A program made the position numbers and the translations under genes. From a candidate division KSB1 bacterium (lineage in GTDB: Bacteria; Zhuqueibacterota; Zhuqueibacteria; JANLFK01; Oleimicrobiaceae), in the NCBI GenBank assembly GCA_024655945.1, contig JANLFK010000004.1:243872-307871 (forward strand): DNA of 64,000 bases, given 5' to 3'. Below are positions 37,122 through 46,430 of this stretch, one piece after another; position 1 is the stretch's first letter, and each line of letters opens with the position of its first letter. The notes under the pieces were generated by a model. The model was not told where the DNA came from and made no database searches. It saw nothing but the letters and a program-made list of their open reading frames with translations.

Positions 37122-39731
37122 ATGGCGGTTGTCCCTCGAGACATACTGCAACAGCGCATTCTGCCGCGGGTGAGCAAGCCGGGACGCTACTTGGGCAACG
37201 AAGTGAACGTTGTCCACAAGCCGTTCGACGAGGTAGATCTGCGGGTGGTCCTGGCCTTCCCGGATGTGTACGAGATGGGCATGTCCTACCTCGGCTTCGA
37301 CATCCTGTACCACCTGCTCAATCGCGAGCCGTGGATAGTGGCAGAGCGGGTGTATGCGCCGTGGGTGGACATGGAGGATGCCCTGCGTCGCCATGCCATT
37401 CCACTCTTCTCTCTGGAGTCGAAGCGCAGCCTTGCCGATTTCGATATCATCGGCTTTACCCTGCAGTACGAGCTGCACTACCCGACGGTGCTGAACATGC
37501 TCGATCTTGCGGGCATCCCGTTGCGGGCCATGGAAAGGCAGGCTCTGACGCCCCTCGTGCTCGGCGGCGGGCCGTGCGCGTTCAACCCGGAGCCGCTGGC
37601 GGAATTCGTGGACGCCTTTCTGATTGGCGACGGCGAGGAGGCAATCTTGGAAATAGCCAGGGTGGTGCTGGCGGCCAAGAGGGAAGGCTTGGACCGCGAA
37701 CAGGCCCTGTTCTGCTTGGCAGGCGTGCCAGGGGTCTATGTTCCGCGTTTCTACGGGCCCACAGCCAATGGGCAAGGCCGACAGCAGAGCATCCGCCCGT
37801 TGCGCAAGGATGTGCCCGAGAAGGTGCGGGCACGCGTCGTGGAGCGCCTGAAGCCTGAGCACTACCCCACGGCGCCTTTGGTGCCGCTGATCGGCATTGC
37901 TCACGACCGCCTGACCATCGAGGTGATGCGCGGTTGCACGCGCGGGTGCCGCTTCTGCAACGCGGGATTCATCTACCGGCCGGTGCGGGAGCGCAGCGTG
38001 GAGGACATTCTCCACCAAGCCAAGGAAGGGATCGCCCGTTCGGGCTTCGACGAAGTGTCGCTGCTCTCGTTGTCCACCTCGGACTATAGCCAGCTGCGGC
38101 CACTTCTGGAAAGGCTCTCGGCAGCTTTCAAGGAGAAGATGGTCAGCATCTCCTTTCCGTCACTGCGGCCGGAGTCCTTCACCAAGGAGATGGCGCAGTT
38201 TGCCAGCGGCGTGCGCAGGTCTGGACTGACGCTGGCCCCGGAGGCAGGAACGGCCAGATTGCGAGCCGTGATCAACAAGACGAACACAAACGAGGATCTG
38301 CTGCGCGCTGCTGAATTGGCTTTTAGCGAGGGGTGGACGGTCATCAAGCTTTACTTCATGGTGGGCCAGCCCACGGAGACCGACGAGGACCTGCAGGGCA
38401 TCGCTGCGCTTATCAACGAGGTGGCCAGAATTGCGCGCCGCTATGGCCAGGGCAATAGGGTCAATGTGTCGGTGTCGCCCTTTGTGCCCAAGCCACACAC
38501 GCCCTTCCAATGGGAGGAGCAAAGCGACCGGGCGACCATGAACGACAAGATCCATCGCGTCTGTGACCTGGTGCGAGCAAAGAACGTGCACATCAGCTGG
38601 CGCGATCCCAACGTCGCTTTCGTGGAAGGGATCCTGGCAGGCGGTGACCGTCGGCTGGGCGCGGCCATCGAACAGGCGTGGCGCAACGGGGCGCGCCTGG
38701 AAGGGTGGTCAGAGCTGTTCGAGGTGAAGCGCTGGGAGGATGCCTTCGCCCGCACGGGCATCGACCCTGCCTGGTACCTGGGGCCGCGCCCGCTGGACGG
38801 GCCTCTGCCCTGGGACCACATCGATAAAGGGGTGAGCAAGCGCTTTCTGGTCGCCGAGCGCTTGAGGGCAGCAAATGCCACCGAGACCAGCGACTGCCGG
38901 CTCGATCGCTGTCACGCCTGCGGCCTGATGGAGCACGTGGCGTGCAAGGAGCTCATGGCCCGCGAACAAGTGCCAGGCCCCACGGCTCCCACCCCGGCAA
39001 CGAGCCTGTACGGCAGGGGTAGAAAGAGGGCCGCGCCAGCCCCGGCGCCGGGAGTGCCCCGCCTGATGCGCATGCGTTACCGCAAGCGCGGCCTGGCACG
39101 CTTCCTTTCGCATTTGGATGTGGTGCGGGTGTTCGAGAGGGCATTCGCCCGCGCCGGCATCCAGCTGGCCTATTCGCAAGGCTTCAATCCACGGCCCAAG
39201 ATCGCCTATGGGCCAGCCTTAGCCGTGGGGCACGAGAGCGAGGCAGAGTATCTGGATTTCCAGTGCCTGGCAGCTCCTCACCCAAACCTTGCCATGCTCC
39301 TGGGGGCCCAGCTGCCCGAAGGGTTGGAAGTCATGGAGATCAGACCCTTGTACGGCAAGGGGAGCTCCCTCACCGCACTCATCACCCTGGCCGAGTACGA
39401 AGTGACTTTCCTGGATGGCCCTCCCAGGCAGGACCTGGCGCAGAGGGCGGCAGCGCTCTTGGCGGAACCGGCGATTCGCGTGCAGCGGCAAAAGGCGGAA
39501 GGTACGGTCGAAGTCGACATAAGACCTTTCCTCCGTCGCATCGAGGTGCGCAAGGATGGCCAGGAGCTCTTCCTGCAGTTGGGCCTGGACAATGGCAAGA
39601 CGGCGCGCGTGGAGGAAGTGCTGGCAGCCTTGCTGCAGTGCTCTGACCAGGCGCTGCCGCCGATGTCCGTCGTGCGCACCAGGCTGGCGGTCAATTTTGG
39701 GGAGGTGAGTCGCACTCCCCTGGAAGTGTAG
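37122..39731 (+). CDS. B12-binding-type radical SAM protein fused to DUF2344 (TIGR03960-TIGR03936)
   Basis: An 869-residue fusion. The N-terminal part has a B12-binding-like domain (about residues 30-200, AFPDVYEMGMSYLGFDILY), then a radical SAM core with CTRGCRFC (near residue 272) for the [4Fe-4S]-SAM centre. The C-terminal 230 residues are a DUF2344 domain (RMRYRKRGLARFLSHLDVVRVFERAFARAG). Such proteins commonly sit next to rng and rplU, as here, suggesting a role in rRNA or ribosome maturation; the reaction is unknown. Confidence 0.92.
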   Translation: MAVVPRDILQQRILPRVSKPGRYLGNEVNVVHKPFDEVDLRVVLAFPDVYEMGMSYLGFDILYHLLNREPWIVAERVYAPWVDMEDALRRHAIPLFSLESKRSLADFDIIGFTLQYELHYPTVLNMLDLAGIPLRAMERQALTPLVLGGGPCAFNPEPLAEFVDAFLIGDGEEAILEIARVVLAAKREGLDREQALFCLAGVPGVYVPRFYGPTANGQGRQQSIRPLRKDVPEKVRARVVERLKPEHYPTAPLVPLIGIAHDRLTIEVMRGCTRGCRFCNAGFIYRPVRERSVEDILHQAKEGIARSGFDEVSLLSLSTSDYSQLRPLLERLSAAFKEKMVSISFPSLRPESFTKEMAQFASGVRRSGLTLAPEAGTARLRAVINKTNTNEDLLRAAELAFSEGWTVIKLYFMVGQPTETDEDLQGIAALINEVARIARRYGQGNRVNVSVSPFVPKPHTPFQWEEQSDRATMNDKIHRVCDLVRAKNVHISWRDPNVAFVEGILAGGDRRLGAAIEQAWRNGARLEGWSELFEVKRWEDAFARTGIDPAWYLGPRPLDGPLPWDHIDKGVSKRFLVAERLRAANATETSDCRLDRCHACGLMEHVACKELMAREQVPGPTAPTPATSLYGRGRKRAAPAPAPGVPRLMRMRYRKRGLARFLSHLDVVRVFERAFARAGIQLAYSQGFNPRPKIAYGPALAVGHESEAEYLDFQCLAAPHPNLAMLLGAQLPEGLEVMEIRPLYGKGSSLTALITLAEYEVTFLDGPPRQDLAQRAAALLAEPAIRVQRQKAEGTVEVDIRPFLRRIEVRKDGQELFLQLGLDNGKTARVEEVLAALLQCSDQALPPMSVVRTRLAVNFGEVSRTPLEV

Positions 39732-39782
39732 CGTGCGAAGTGCGCAAGTATTGCATCTTTCCTTGCAACTCAGGATAGGAAC

Positions 39783-41303
39783 ATGAAGAAGGACATTGTC
39801 ATAAACGTCGCCACTAGCGAAACCCGCATCGCGATCCTCGAAGACGGCCGGCTGGTGGAGCTTTTCATCGAGCGCCCGGAAAACGAGCGCATGGTGGGGG
39901 ATATCTACATCGGGCGGGTCGTCAACGTCGTGAAAGGGATGGACGCTGCCTTTGTGGATATCGGTCTGCCCCAAGACGCCTTTCTCCACTTCTCCGACGT
40001 GGGAGAGACCATCCGCGCGTACGATTCGGTCATCGAGGTCAGGCAGAGGGGCAGGGAGCGGCGTCGCTCCTACCGCGGCCCGACCATTCGCGAGGGACAG
40101 GAGCTGCTGGTGCAGGTGACCAAAGAGCCCATCGGCAGCAAAGGCGCGCGCGTCACCACCGAGCTCTCCTTGCCGGGCAGGTTTTTAGTGCTCGTCCCCG
40201 ACGACCCCATGATCGGCGTGTCGCGCAAGATTGCCAATGTGCGCGAGCGCAATCGCCTGAAAAAGGTTGCCAAGCGCATCTGTCCGGAAGGCTTCGGCCT
40301 CATTGTGCGCACGGTTGCCGAGGGCAAGAGCGAGGAGGTGCTGCGCAACGACCTGGAGAACCTGCTGTCCTCGTGGGAGAAACTGAACCAGAAGGCAAAA
40401 CGTACCAGCCCGCCGGCCCTGGTGCATAAGGATGTGGGCATGGCCTCTAGCGTCATTCGTGACCTGTTCACCAGCGACATCAACAGCCTGGTCATCGACT
40501 CCAAGAAGCTGTACAAGGAGATTGTGGCCTACCTTCGGGATGTCGCCCCCACGCTGGTGAATCGTGTCCAGCTGTACACCAAGAGCGAACCGGTCTTTGA
40601 TGCCTACAACATAGAATCCGAGATCGAGAAGAGCATCGCCCGCAAGGTGTGGCTGAAGAGCGGCGGCTACATCATCATCGACCACACCGAGGCGATGGTG
40701 GTCATCGACGTTAACAGCGGCAAGTTCTTGGGCAAACGGGACCATGAGCAGAACATCCTCAAAATCAACCTCGAGGCGGCCAGGGAGATCGCCCGGCAGC
40801 TGCGCCTCCGTGACCTTGGTGGTCTCATTGTCATCGATTTCATCGACATGACTGACGAGAAGCACAAGCAGCGGCTGTACCAGGAGTTTTTGCAGGAGTT
40901 GAAGAAGGACCGGGCGCAGGTGAACGTGGCGCCCATCAGCGAGTTCGGGCTGGTGGAGATGACCCGCGAGCGCATCCGTCCCAGTCTGCTCTATGCGTTG
41001 AGCGAGCCTTGTCCGACCTGTGAAGGGACCGGGCGGGTCACCTCCAAGACCACCGTGGCCACTCGCATCGAGCGCTGGCTGAAGCGCTTCCGCTCGCAGA
41101 GCCGTCTCCGCCGCCTGGATCTGCGCGTCCACCCCGAGATGGCCGACTTTCTGGAGAGCGGCCTCGTGAGCAAGATTAGGCAGCTAATGTGGCGCTTCCG
41201 GGTGCACATTGCCGTGGTGCCGGAGCCCAAGCTGCCCATGAACGAGTTCCGGGTTATCTCCAAGAAGACCAACGCGGACATCACCGACACATTTAAAGCT
41301 TGA
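39783..41303 (+). CDS. rng: Ribonuclease G
   Basis: A 506-residue endoribonuclease of the RNase E/G family. It has an S1 domain (about residues 38-125, with the GDIYIGRVVNVVKGMDAAFVDIG start), the catalytic DNase I-like domain with IIIDHTEAMVVIDVNSGKF and DFIDM acidic residues for Mg, and CPTCEGTGRV, the Zn-link. There is no long RNase E scaffold tail. It matures 16S rRNA and degrades mRNA. Its TGA stop lies within the -35 element of the rplU promoter. Confidence 0.96.
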   Translation: MKKDIVINVATSETRIAILEDGRLVELFIERPENERMVGDIYIGRVVNVVKGMDAAFVDIGLPQDAFLHFSDVGETIRAYDSVIEVRQRGRERRRSYRGPTIREGQELLVQVTKEPIGSKGARVTTELSLPGRFLVLVPDDPMIGVSRKIANVRERNRLKKVAKRICPEGFGLIVRTVAEGKSEEVLRNDLENLLSSWEKLNQKAKRTSPPALVHKDVGMASSVIRDLFTSDINSLVIDSKKLYKEIVAYLRDVAPTLVNRVQLYTKSEPVFDAYNIESEIEKSIARKVWLKSGGYIIIDHTEAMVVIDVNSGKFLGKRDHEQNILKINLEAAREIARQLRLRDLGGLIVIDFIDMTDEKHKQRLYQEFLQELKKDRAQVNVAPISEFGLVEMTRERIRPSLLYALSEPCPTCEGTGRVTSKTTVATRIERWLKRFRSQSRLRRLDLRVHPEMADFLESGLVSKIRQLMWRFRVHIAVVPEPKLPMNEFRVISKKTNADITDTFKA

Positions 41304-41328
41304 CAAAGAGGCGGTGATTTGCTATATT
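41300..41328 (+). promoter_or_regulatory. Sigma70-type promoter of rplU-rpmA
   Basis: A perfect TTGACA at 41300 and TATATT at 41323 with 17 bp spacing. The -35 box overlaps the rng stop codon. Transcription would start near 41335, giving a leader of about 40 nt. Confidence 0.85.
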
Positions 41329-41373
41329 TAGCCCGCTTTTTGCCACAGCCAAGAACGACGGAGGTCGCATTTC

Positions 41374-41688
41374 ATGTACGCAATTGTGGACATAGCAGGC
41401 AAGCAGTTCCGGGTGGAGCAAGGTGCCGAAATCATCGCCCCGAAGGTTGATGCCGAGGTAGGCGCCACCCTGGACTTTGGTCAGGTCTACCTTCTGGCCG
41501 ACCAGGGGCAGGTGCGCGTGGGCACACCGACTATCGAAGGGGCAACCGTGCAGGCGACAGTGGTTGCACACGGTCGTGGTCCCAAGATCATCGTCTTCAA
41601 GAAGAAGCGCCGCAAAGGCTACAAGGTCAAGAAGGGGCATCGGCAGCACTACACCCGGCTGAAGATTGAGAAGATCCTTGCCGCGTGA
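41374..41688 (+). CDS. rplU: 50S ribosomal protein L21
   Basis: A 104-residue L21 starting [17 protein letters not shown], with the basic loop [27 protein letters not shown] near the end that is conserved in the family. It binds 23S rRNA and interacts with L20. Standard length. It is driven by the strong promoter just upstream and followed by rpmA after 30 bp. Confidence 0.97.
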   Translation: MYAIVDIAGKQFRVEQGAEIIAPKVDAEVGATLDFGQVYLLADQGQVRVGTPTIEGATVQATVVAHGRGPKIIVFKKKRRKGYKVKKGHRQHYTRLKIEKILAA

Positions 41689-41718
41689 GCGGCTGTTGAC
41701 CGTGAGGAGGTTGAGAGC

Positions 41719-41970
41719 ATGGCACACAAGAAAGGTGTTGGCAGTTCCAGAAACGGCCGCGACAGCAATCCCCAGATGCTGGGCGTCAAGCGCTTCGATG
41801 GCCAGTTGGTGACTGCCGGAAGCATTTTGGTCCGCCAGCGCGGCACGCACATCCATCCGGGGGCCAATGTGGGCATTGGCAAAGACAACACCCTTTTTGC
41901 GCTGGTAGACGGCAGAGTCAAGTTCGAGCGTCGCGGCAGAGACAGGAAAGTGGTCAGCGTGTACGCTTGA
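41719..41970 (+). CDS. rpmA: 50S ribosomal protein L27
   Basis: An 83-residue L27 beginning [29 protein letters not shown], with the N-terminal arm that reaches the peptidyl transferase centre. There is no Firmicutes-type cleavable N-terminal extension: the protein starts directly with AHKKG. It is followed by a terminator. Confidence 0.97.
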   Translation: MAHKKGVGSSRNGRDSNPQMLGVKRFDGQLVTAGSILVRQRGTHIHPGANVGIGKDNTLFALVDGRVKFERRGRDRKVVSVYA

Positions 41971-41991
41971 ACGATGCAGGGCAGAGGAGTG

Positions 41992-42029
41992 AAGGTGGGT
42001 TCCTGAGGATGTGGGCCCACCTTTTTGTT
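41992..42029 (+). terminator. Rho-independent terminator after rpmA
   Basis: AAGGTGGG (41992-41999) pairs with CCCACCTT (42016-42023), followed by a TTTTGTTTG run; the loop is 16 nt. Confidence 0.8.
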
Positions 42030-42069
42030 TGCTCAAGATTGCAGTCGCAAAGAGAGGAGGGACCTGACC

Positions 42070-42732
42070 ATGAACATTACCTGGCTCGGGCATGATGCCT
42101 TCCTGTTCGAGACGGCCAAAGGGGTCAAAGTCCTCAGCGACCCTTATGTGGCTGGCTCCTACGACGGAGCAGTCGGCTACAAGCCGATCACTGAGGTGGT
42201 GGACGTGGTCTTTGTGAGCCATGCCAGCCACCCTGACCACGCGGGGCACAAGAACCTCCCCGGGGCGCCAGAAGTGGTACTGGGCGCTGGCCGCCATGAG
42301 GCGAAAGGGATCACCTTCAAGGGGGTGGCCACCTTTCACGACAAGTCCGGCGGCAAAGAGCGCGGCCACAATACCGTGTTCGTGATGGAGGCAGATGAGC
42401 TGCGTATCTGCCACTGCGGTGACCTTGGCCACACGCTCGCGCCTGCGCAAGTGCAGGAGATCGGCGCCGTGGACATCCTCTTTGTGCCAGTCGGGGGATT
42501 TTTCACCATAGACCATCGCGAAGCATGGGAGGTGGTCGAGGCACTCAAGCCGAAGATCGTGGTGCCCATGCACTACAAGACCGATGTGCTGGGCTTCCCC
42601 TTGGACAAAGTCGATGAGTTCCTGAAAGGCAAACGGAACGTGGAGCGCATCAAGGGCAGCAGCTTCGAGGTCAGCAAAGAGACCCTGCCCAAGGAGAGGA
42701 AGATCGTGGTCATCGAGGAGCATCTGCTATGA
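42070..42732 (+). CDS. UPF0173-type metal-dependent hydrolase (MBL fold)
   Basis: A 220-residue protein starting MNITWLGHDAFLFE, typical of UlaG-like/UPF0173 hydrolases. The metal motif is SHASHPDHAGH, with later HCGDLGHTL, PVGGFFTID and MHYKTD supplying further ligands. The substrate is not known. ATG at 42070 has GAGGAGGGACC before it, preferred over the TTG at 42025. Its stop overlaps the fumarase alpha start by ATGA (42729-42732). Confidence 0.9.
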   Translation: MNITWLGHDAFLFETAKGVKVLSDPYVAGSYDGAVGYKPITEVVDVVFVSHASHPDHAGHKNLPGAPEVVLGAGRHEAKGITFKGVATFHDKSGGKERGHNTVFVMEADELRICHCGDLGHTLAPAQVQEIGAVDILFVPVGGFFTIDHREAWEVVEALKPKIVVPMHYKTDVLGFPLDKVDEFLKGKRNVERIKGSSFEVSKETLPKERKIVVIEEHLL

Positions 42733-43571
42733 GAGACGTGCACGTCAACGACATTGTGAAGACGGTAGCGGAGCTCTGCATCGCCGCCAATTATCAGCTG
42801 GATGAGGATGTTATCGAGAGCTTCAAGCGCTTTCGGGAGAAGGAAGAGTCGCCTACCGCCCGGGCGATTTTGGACCAGCTCATCGAAAATGCCGCCATTG
42901 CCCGCGAAGGCCAGTTTCCCATGTGCCAGGATACCGGCTTCGCCGTCCTCTTCGTGGAGATCGGTCAAGACGTGCACGTTGTCGGCGGCGACCTTTGGGC
43001 AGCGCTCAACGAAGGTGTGCGCAAGGGGTACGGAGAGGGCTATCTGCGCAAGTCCATAGTCGGCGATCCGCTGCGTCGGGTGAACACCAAGGACAACACC
43101 CCGCCGGTGGTGTGGACGGAAATTGTGCCGGGTGACAAGATTACCATCACCGTTGCCCCCAAAGGGGGAGGCAGCGAGAACATGAGTGAGGTGCGCATGC
43201 TCCGCCCGGCCGATGGCCTGGAGGGGGTGAAGAACTTTGTCGTGGACCGGGTGAGTCGCTCTGGAGGCAACCCCTGTCCGCCGGTGATCGTCGGCGTGGG
43301 CATTGGTGGCACCTTCGAAAAGTGCGCATGGTTGGCCAAGAAGGCGTTGCTGCGGCCCATTGGCCAGCGCCACCCGGACCCTTTTTATGCCGAAATGGAG
43401 GTTGAGCTCTTAGAGCGCATCAACAGGTTAGGCATCGGACCGCAAGGGCTTGGCGGCCGGACCACTGCGCTTGATGTGCATGTGGAAGTGTACCCGTGCC
43501 ACATCGCTTCGCTGCCGGCCGCGGTGAACACGCAATGCCATGCCGCCCGGCACAAGACGGCGGTCATCTGA
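42729..43571 (+). CDS. Class I fumarate hydratase, alpha subunit
   Basis: A 280-residue alpha subunit of an iron-sulphur hydratase that interconverts fumarate and malate; L(+)-tartrate dehydratase is a close relative. The cluster Cys are in PMCQDTGFAV, in the NPCPPVIVGVGIGGTFEKC stretch (its Cys pair), with KTAVI-type C-terminus after ALPAAVNTQCHAAR. The oxygen-sensitive [4Fe-4S] enzyme is common in anaerobes. The beta subunit follows after 41 bp. Confidence 0.93.
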   Translation: MRDVHVNDIVKTVAELCIAANYQLDEDVIESFKRFREKEESPTARAILDQLIENAAIAREGQFPMCQDTGFAVLFVEIGQDVHVVGGDLWAALNEGVRKGYGEGYLRKSIVGDPLRRVNTKDNTPPVVWTEIVPGDKITITVAPKGGGSENMSEVRMLRPADGLEGVKNFVVDRVSRSGGNPCPPVIVGVGIGGTFEKCAWLAKKALLRPIGQRHPDPFYAEMEVELLERINRLGIGPQGLGGRTTALDVHVEVYPCHIASLPAAVNTQCHAARHKTAVI

Positions 43572-43612
43572 GCGCCTGCAACGTACACCATGAACGCGTG
43601 AGGGAGTCAACC

Positions 43613-44170
43613 ATGGCAGATGCAATCAGGATCACCACGCCGCTGACCGACGAGCAAGTGGAAAAGCTGCGCGTGGGCGACAGTGTGTTGATTACCGGTG
43701 TCATCTACACGGGGCGAGACGCGGCGCACAAGCGTTTGGTCGACCTGCTGGCCGAGGGCAAACCGCTGCCCATCGACGTGAAGGGGCAGCTCATCTACTA
43801 CGTGGGGCCATCACCGGCCAGGCCGGGCATGCCGATTGGTTCGGCGGGGCCCACCACCAGCTATCGCATGGACCCCTACGCGCCAACGCTGATCCGACAG
43901 GGACTGAAGGGCATGATCGGCAAGGGGGAGATGGGGCCGGAGGTGGCCGAGGCACTGCGCACGCACAAGGCAGTCTATTTTGCCGCAGTCGGGGGTGCAG
44001 CCGCCCTGATCGCCAAGTCGATCCTCAAGTCGGAAGTCGTTGCCTACGAGGACCTGGGCGCCGAGGCCATCCAGCGGTTGGAGGTGCGTGACTTTCCCGC
44101 CATCGTGGCCCAGGACTGCCACGGTGGCAACATCTACAAAGAGGGGCGGGCGAAGTACGAGGTGAAGTGA
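43613..44170 (+). CDS. Class I fumarate hydratase, beta subunit
   Basis: A 185-residue beta subunit. It carries the TGRDAAHKRLVDLL motif, YYVGPSPARPGMPIGSAGPTTSYRMD, and the VRDFPAIVAQDCHGGNIY end, all conserved in fumarase/tartrate dehydratase beta domains. The frame opens at 43496, overlapping the alpha gene; I chose ATG 43613 with GTGAGGGAGTC upstream because it starts just before the ITTPLTDEQVEKLRVGD core. It is the last gene before the composition change at 44273. Confidence 0.93.
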   Translation: MADAIRITTPLTDEQVEKLRVGDSVLITGVIYTGRDAAHKRLVDLLAEGKPLPIDVKGQLIYYVGPSPARPGMPIGSAGPTTSYRMDPYAPTLIRQGLKGMIGKGEMGPEVAEALRTHKAVYFAAVGGAAALIAKSILKSEVVAYEDLGAEAIQRLEVRDFPAIVAQDCHGGNIYKEGRAKYEVK

Positions 44171-44272
44171 CCTGCAGAGTCAGCTGGTTTTGGGCAAGAC
44201 TACATAACATACGGGACAGTCCGGAGGCAGCGGTAGTGGGGTCAGTTGTCCGAGCCAACAGAGGTAGGGTTC

Positions 44273-44845
44273 ATGGAGCAGAACGAGGTCTCGATTGCTT
44301 TTGAGATCGTCCTCGAGGAACTCGACAGCGCAATTGCCGCGATCAATCGAGAAGGCGCGCGCGCCTTTGAGGGCGGCAGGTACGATGCCGCCAGGGAACT
44401 GATGGAGAAGGGGTCGCAAATGACGGCTCTTCGCTCTAAGGTCAGCGAACTGCAACGAGAATGGCTTGCTATCTCTTCCGCCGTCAAGGCTTCCAGGCGA
44501 GCCCGGAGGAGCCGAAAAGTGGCTGAGAGACTGAAGCGTGGCCTGAGAACGCCTGAAAGTGAGTTTCGCCTGCCGATTCTCGAGAGCTTGGTAGAGCTTG
44601 GGGGCTCTGCCTCAATGGCGGAAGTTCTCGACAGAGTGGAGTCGAAAATCGCCCACCGCTTGAAGGCTTACGATCACCAGCCGCTTCCCTCTGATCCCGG
44701 GCAGATCCGCTGGCGCAATACCGCCCGGTGGGCCCGTAACTCTATAGTGAGGGAAGGCCTCCTCGCTTCCGACTCGCCAAGGGGAATGTGGGAGATCACT
44801 AGTGCGGGCAGAAGATGGCTGGCTGCGTCAGCTGAGCGGCTATGA
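44273..44845 (+). CDS. Coiled-coil protein with Mrr N-terminal-type winged helix
   Basis: A 190-residue protein. Residues 1-95 are helical, with a likely coiled coil (IVLEELDSAIAAI, MTALRSKVSELQREW) and a basic segment RRARRSRKVAERLKR. Residues about 100-190 match the Mrr_N winged-helix domain: LPILESLVELGGSAS, LPSDPGQIRWRNTARWARN, GLLASDSPRGMWEIT, AGRRWL. That domain is found in Mrr-type restriction proteins and probably binds DNA; the nuclease domain is absent. ATG at 44273 has GAGGTAGGG upstream. Codons differ from neighbours. The RadA-like gene lies 92 bp downstream. Confidence 0.72.
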   Translation: MEQNEVSIAFEIVLEELDSAIAAINREGARAFEGGRYDAARELMEKGSQMTALRSKVSELQREWLAISSAVKASRRARRSRKVAERLKRGLRTPESEFRLPILESLVELGGSASMAEVLDRVESKIAHRLKAYDHQPLPSDPGQIRWRNTARWARNSIVREGLLASDSPRGMWEITSAGRRWLAASAERL

Positions 44846-44937
44846 GCGAGGGCGTCGTGCCGCCAGCTCTAGTGTTAGAGCGTTGCGCGTCGAGGTTGTA
44901 GGAAGGGGTGCCGTCACAATTGTGCACGGGGTGGCTT

Positions 44938-46320
44938 ATGCCAAAACTTAGCGAGATCAGACTGGAGCGACATGAGTTCATTAAGCTCAATAGCATCCCC
45001 TGGTTCGCAGAGGACGCCAACCATCCGGGGCTAGCGGCAGGAGGGACGTACCTTCTCAGCGGCCCACCAGGGGGCGGCAAGACCACGTTAGCTCTGCAGA
45101 TAGCTACCGACTTCGCTAGCACGGGGCACAAGGTCCTATATCTCGCGCTTGAACAGTCCCCGTCCGATATCAAGCACAAGATCGAGAGTCAGATATTCGC
45201 TCACCGCCGCGGAAACGACCCCGAGGCAGTTAGGTCAACCAGTTGGCTGGATGGTCTCGAGAAAACGCGAGAGCACATTAAGAGACACCAATTGCTAGAA
45301 CAGGCTGAGAAGAGGGTTGGAGAAAACCTCGCCATCGATGCGTCAGTGAGTGGGATGGAGGGACTTCCGGACTTCCTTGCCCGCCACGTCTTGGGTCAGA
45401 AGGCACCTTATGCGGGAGTCGACCTTGTGGTAGTTGACTCCCTTCAGGGGTTAGGGACGGCCCCTACCTCGTCAAAGCCCTATCAACGTCTCTTCGAGTT
45501 CAATCGCTGGGCTAAGGAACATGGGTTTACCGTCCTTCTCATCGGTCACATCACGAAGGGCGGGGCTATCGCGGGGCCCCGGAGCCTTGAGCACAACGTC
45601 GACTGCGTGCTCTACCTGCGCAAAGCAATGAGGCTGCGCCCCCTCTTCGTCCCAAAGAACCGTTTTGGGCCAGAGCGGCATGAGCCACTTACTTTGGTCA
45701 TGACCAACGACGGCTGCCTGGAGAAGTCTAAGCACGTCACGGCCAAAGCAAGTCAAGCCTTCGGTTTCCTGCCGGGCAGTCCAGGAGACCTTATCGAGGT
45801 ACAGGCCCTGGTGAAGCTACCCAAATACGGCGATCGCCCCGGAATCAAGGCTCCCTATCTACCTCGTCAGAAATTGACCCAACTTGTGGGCATTGTCAGC
45901 GCTATGCACGACATTGACATCTCGGACCTTACCTTCGAAATCAATTGTGCCCTGCCTGGTGGCAGACCATACCACGTGACTCTCGACCTGCCTCTGGCTA
46001 TGAGCATGCTGTCCTCGTATTTCCAGAGAGAAATACCTCTTGGCACCTTGTTTGTCGGTGAGCTGGACCTGTTCCAGAAGATCCGCCCCGTCTCCCCGGC
46101 GTTTTGCCAAGCGCTCAGCCGCACGCTCGTTCCGGGCGAACAATCCCCACTGGCCCACTGTGTGGAGCGCTTGTTCATCGCTGCCGAGAACGCACAGGAG
46201 GTAGGTCAATCTCTGGCTCAAAATGGGGTAGTCATCAATGTGACAGGTGTGGGTACCCTTGACGAAGTTATTCGGACCATTTGGCCAGACGTCGTTGAAT
46301 CAACTGGAGAGGCTGAATAG
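44938..46320 (+). CDS. RadA/Sms-like ATPase without zinc finger
   Basis: A 460-residue RecA-fold ATPase. Walker A is GPPGGGKTT (residues 42-50), Walker B ends at Asp167 (LVVVDSLQG), and the RadA signature KNRFG is at 240-244. The N-terminal CxxC zinc finger of RadA is missing. Residues about 285-455 resemble the Lon-like C-terminal domain of RadA (GRPYHVTLDLPLAMSMLSS, TLFVGELDLFQKIRPV). RadA remodels recombination intermediates; this divergent copy has non-RadA context. The frame opens at GTG 44908; ATG 44938 has better spacing. Codons such as CTA, TTA and AGT are commoner than in flanking genes. Confidence 0.75.
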   Translation: MPKLSEIRLERHEFIKLNSIPWFAEDANHPGLAAGGTYLLSGPPGGGKTTLALQIATDFASTGHKVLYLALEQSPSDIKHKIESQIFAHRRGNDPEAVRSTSWLDGLEKTREHIKRHQLLEQAEKRVGENLAIDASVSGMEGLPDFLARHVLGQKAPYAGVDLVVVDSLQGLGTAPTSSKPYQRLFEFNRWAKEHGFTVLLIGHITKGGAIAGPRSLEHNVDCVLYLRKAMRLRPLFVPKNRFGPERHEPLTLVMTNDGCLEKSKHVTAKASQAFGFLPGSPGDLIEVQALVKLPKYGDRPGIKAPYLPRQKLTQLVGIVSAMHDIDISDLTFEINCALPGGRPYHVTLDLPLAMSMLSSYFQREIPLGTLFVGELDLFQKIRPVSPAFCQALSRTLVPGEQSPLAHCVERLFIAAENAQEVGQSLAQNGVVINVTGVGTLDEVIRTIWPDVVESTGEAE

Positions 46321-46430
46321 ATCTCCGCAGCTTCGCCCCCACACCATTCTGGCAGTGCACTCCTGCAAGGAGGACTCCCCGCAGCGGGAAGCGCTTTGCA
46401 AACCCCAATCGCAAGAGTCCTGAGGCAGCC

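Noticed and set aside
46321..46430. Hairpins (CTCCT/AGGAG, GGACTC/GAGTCC) between convergent genes as a two-way terminator
   Set aside because: Stems short or far apart and no T run on either strand.
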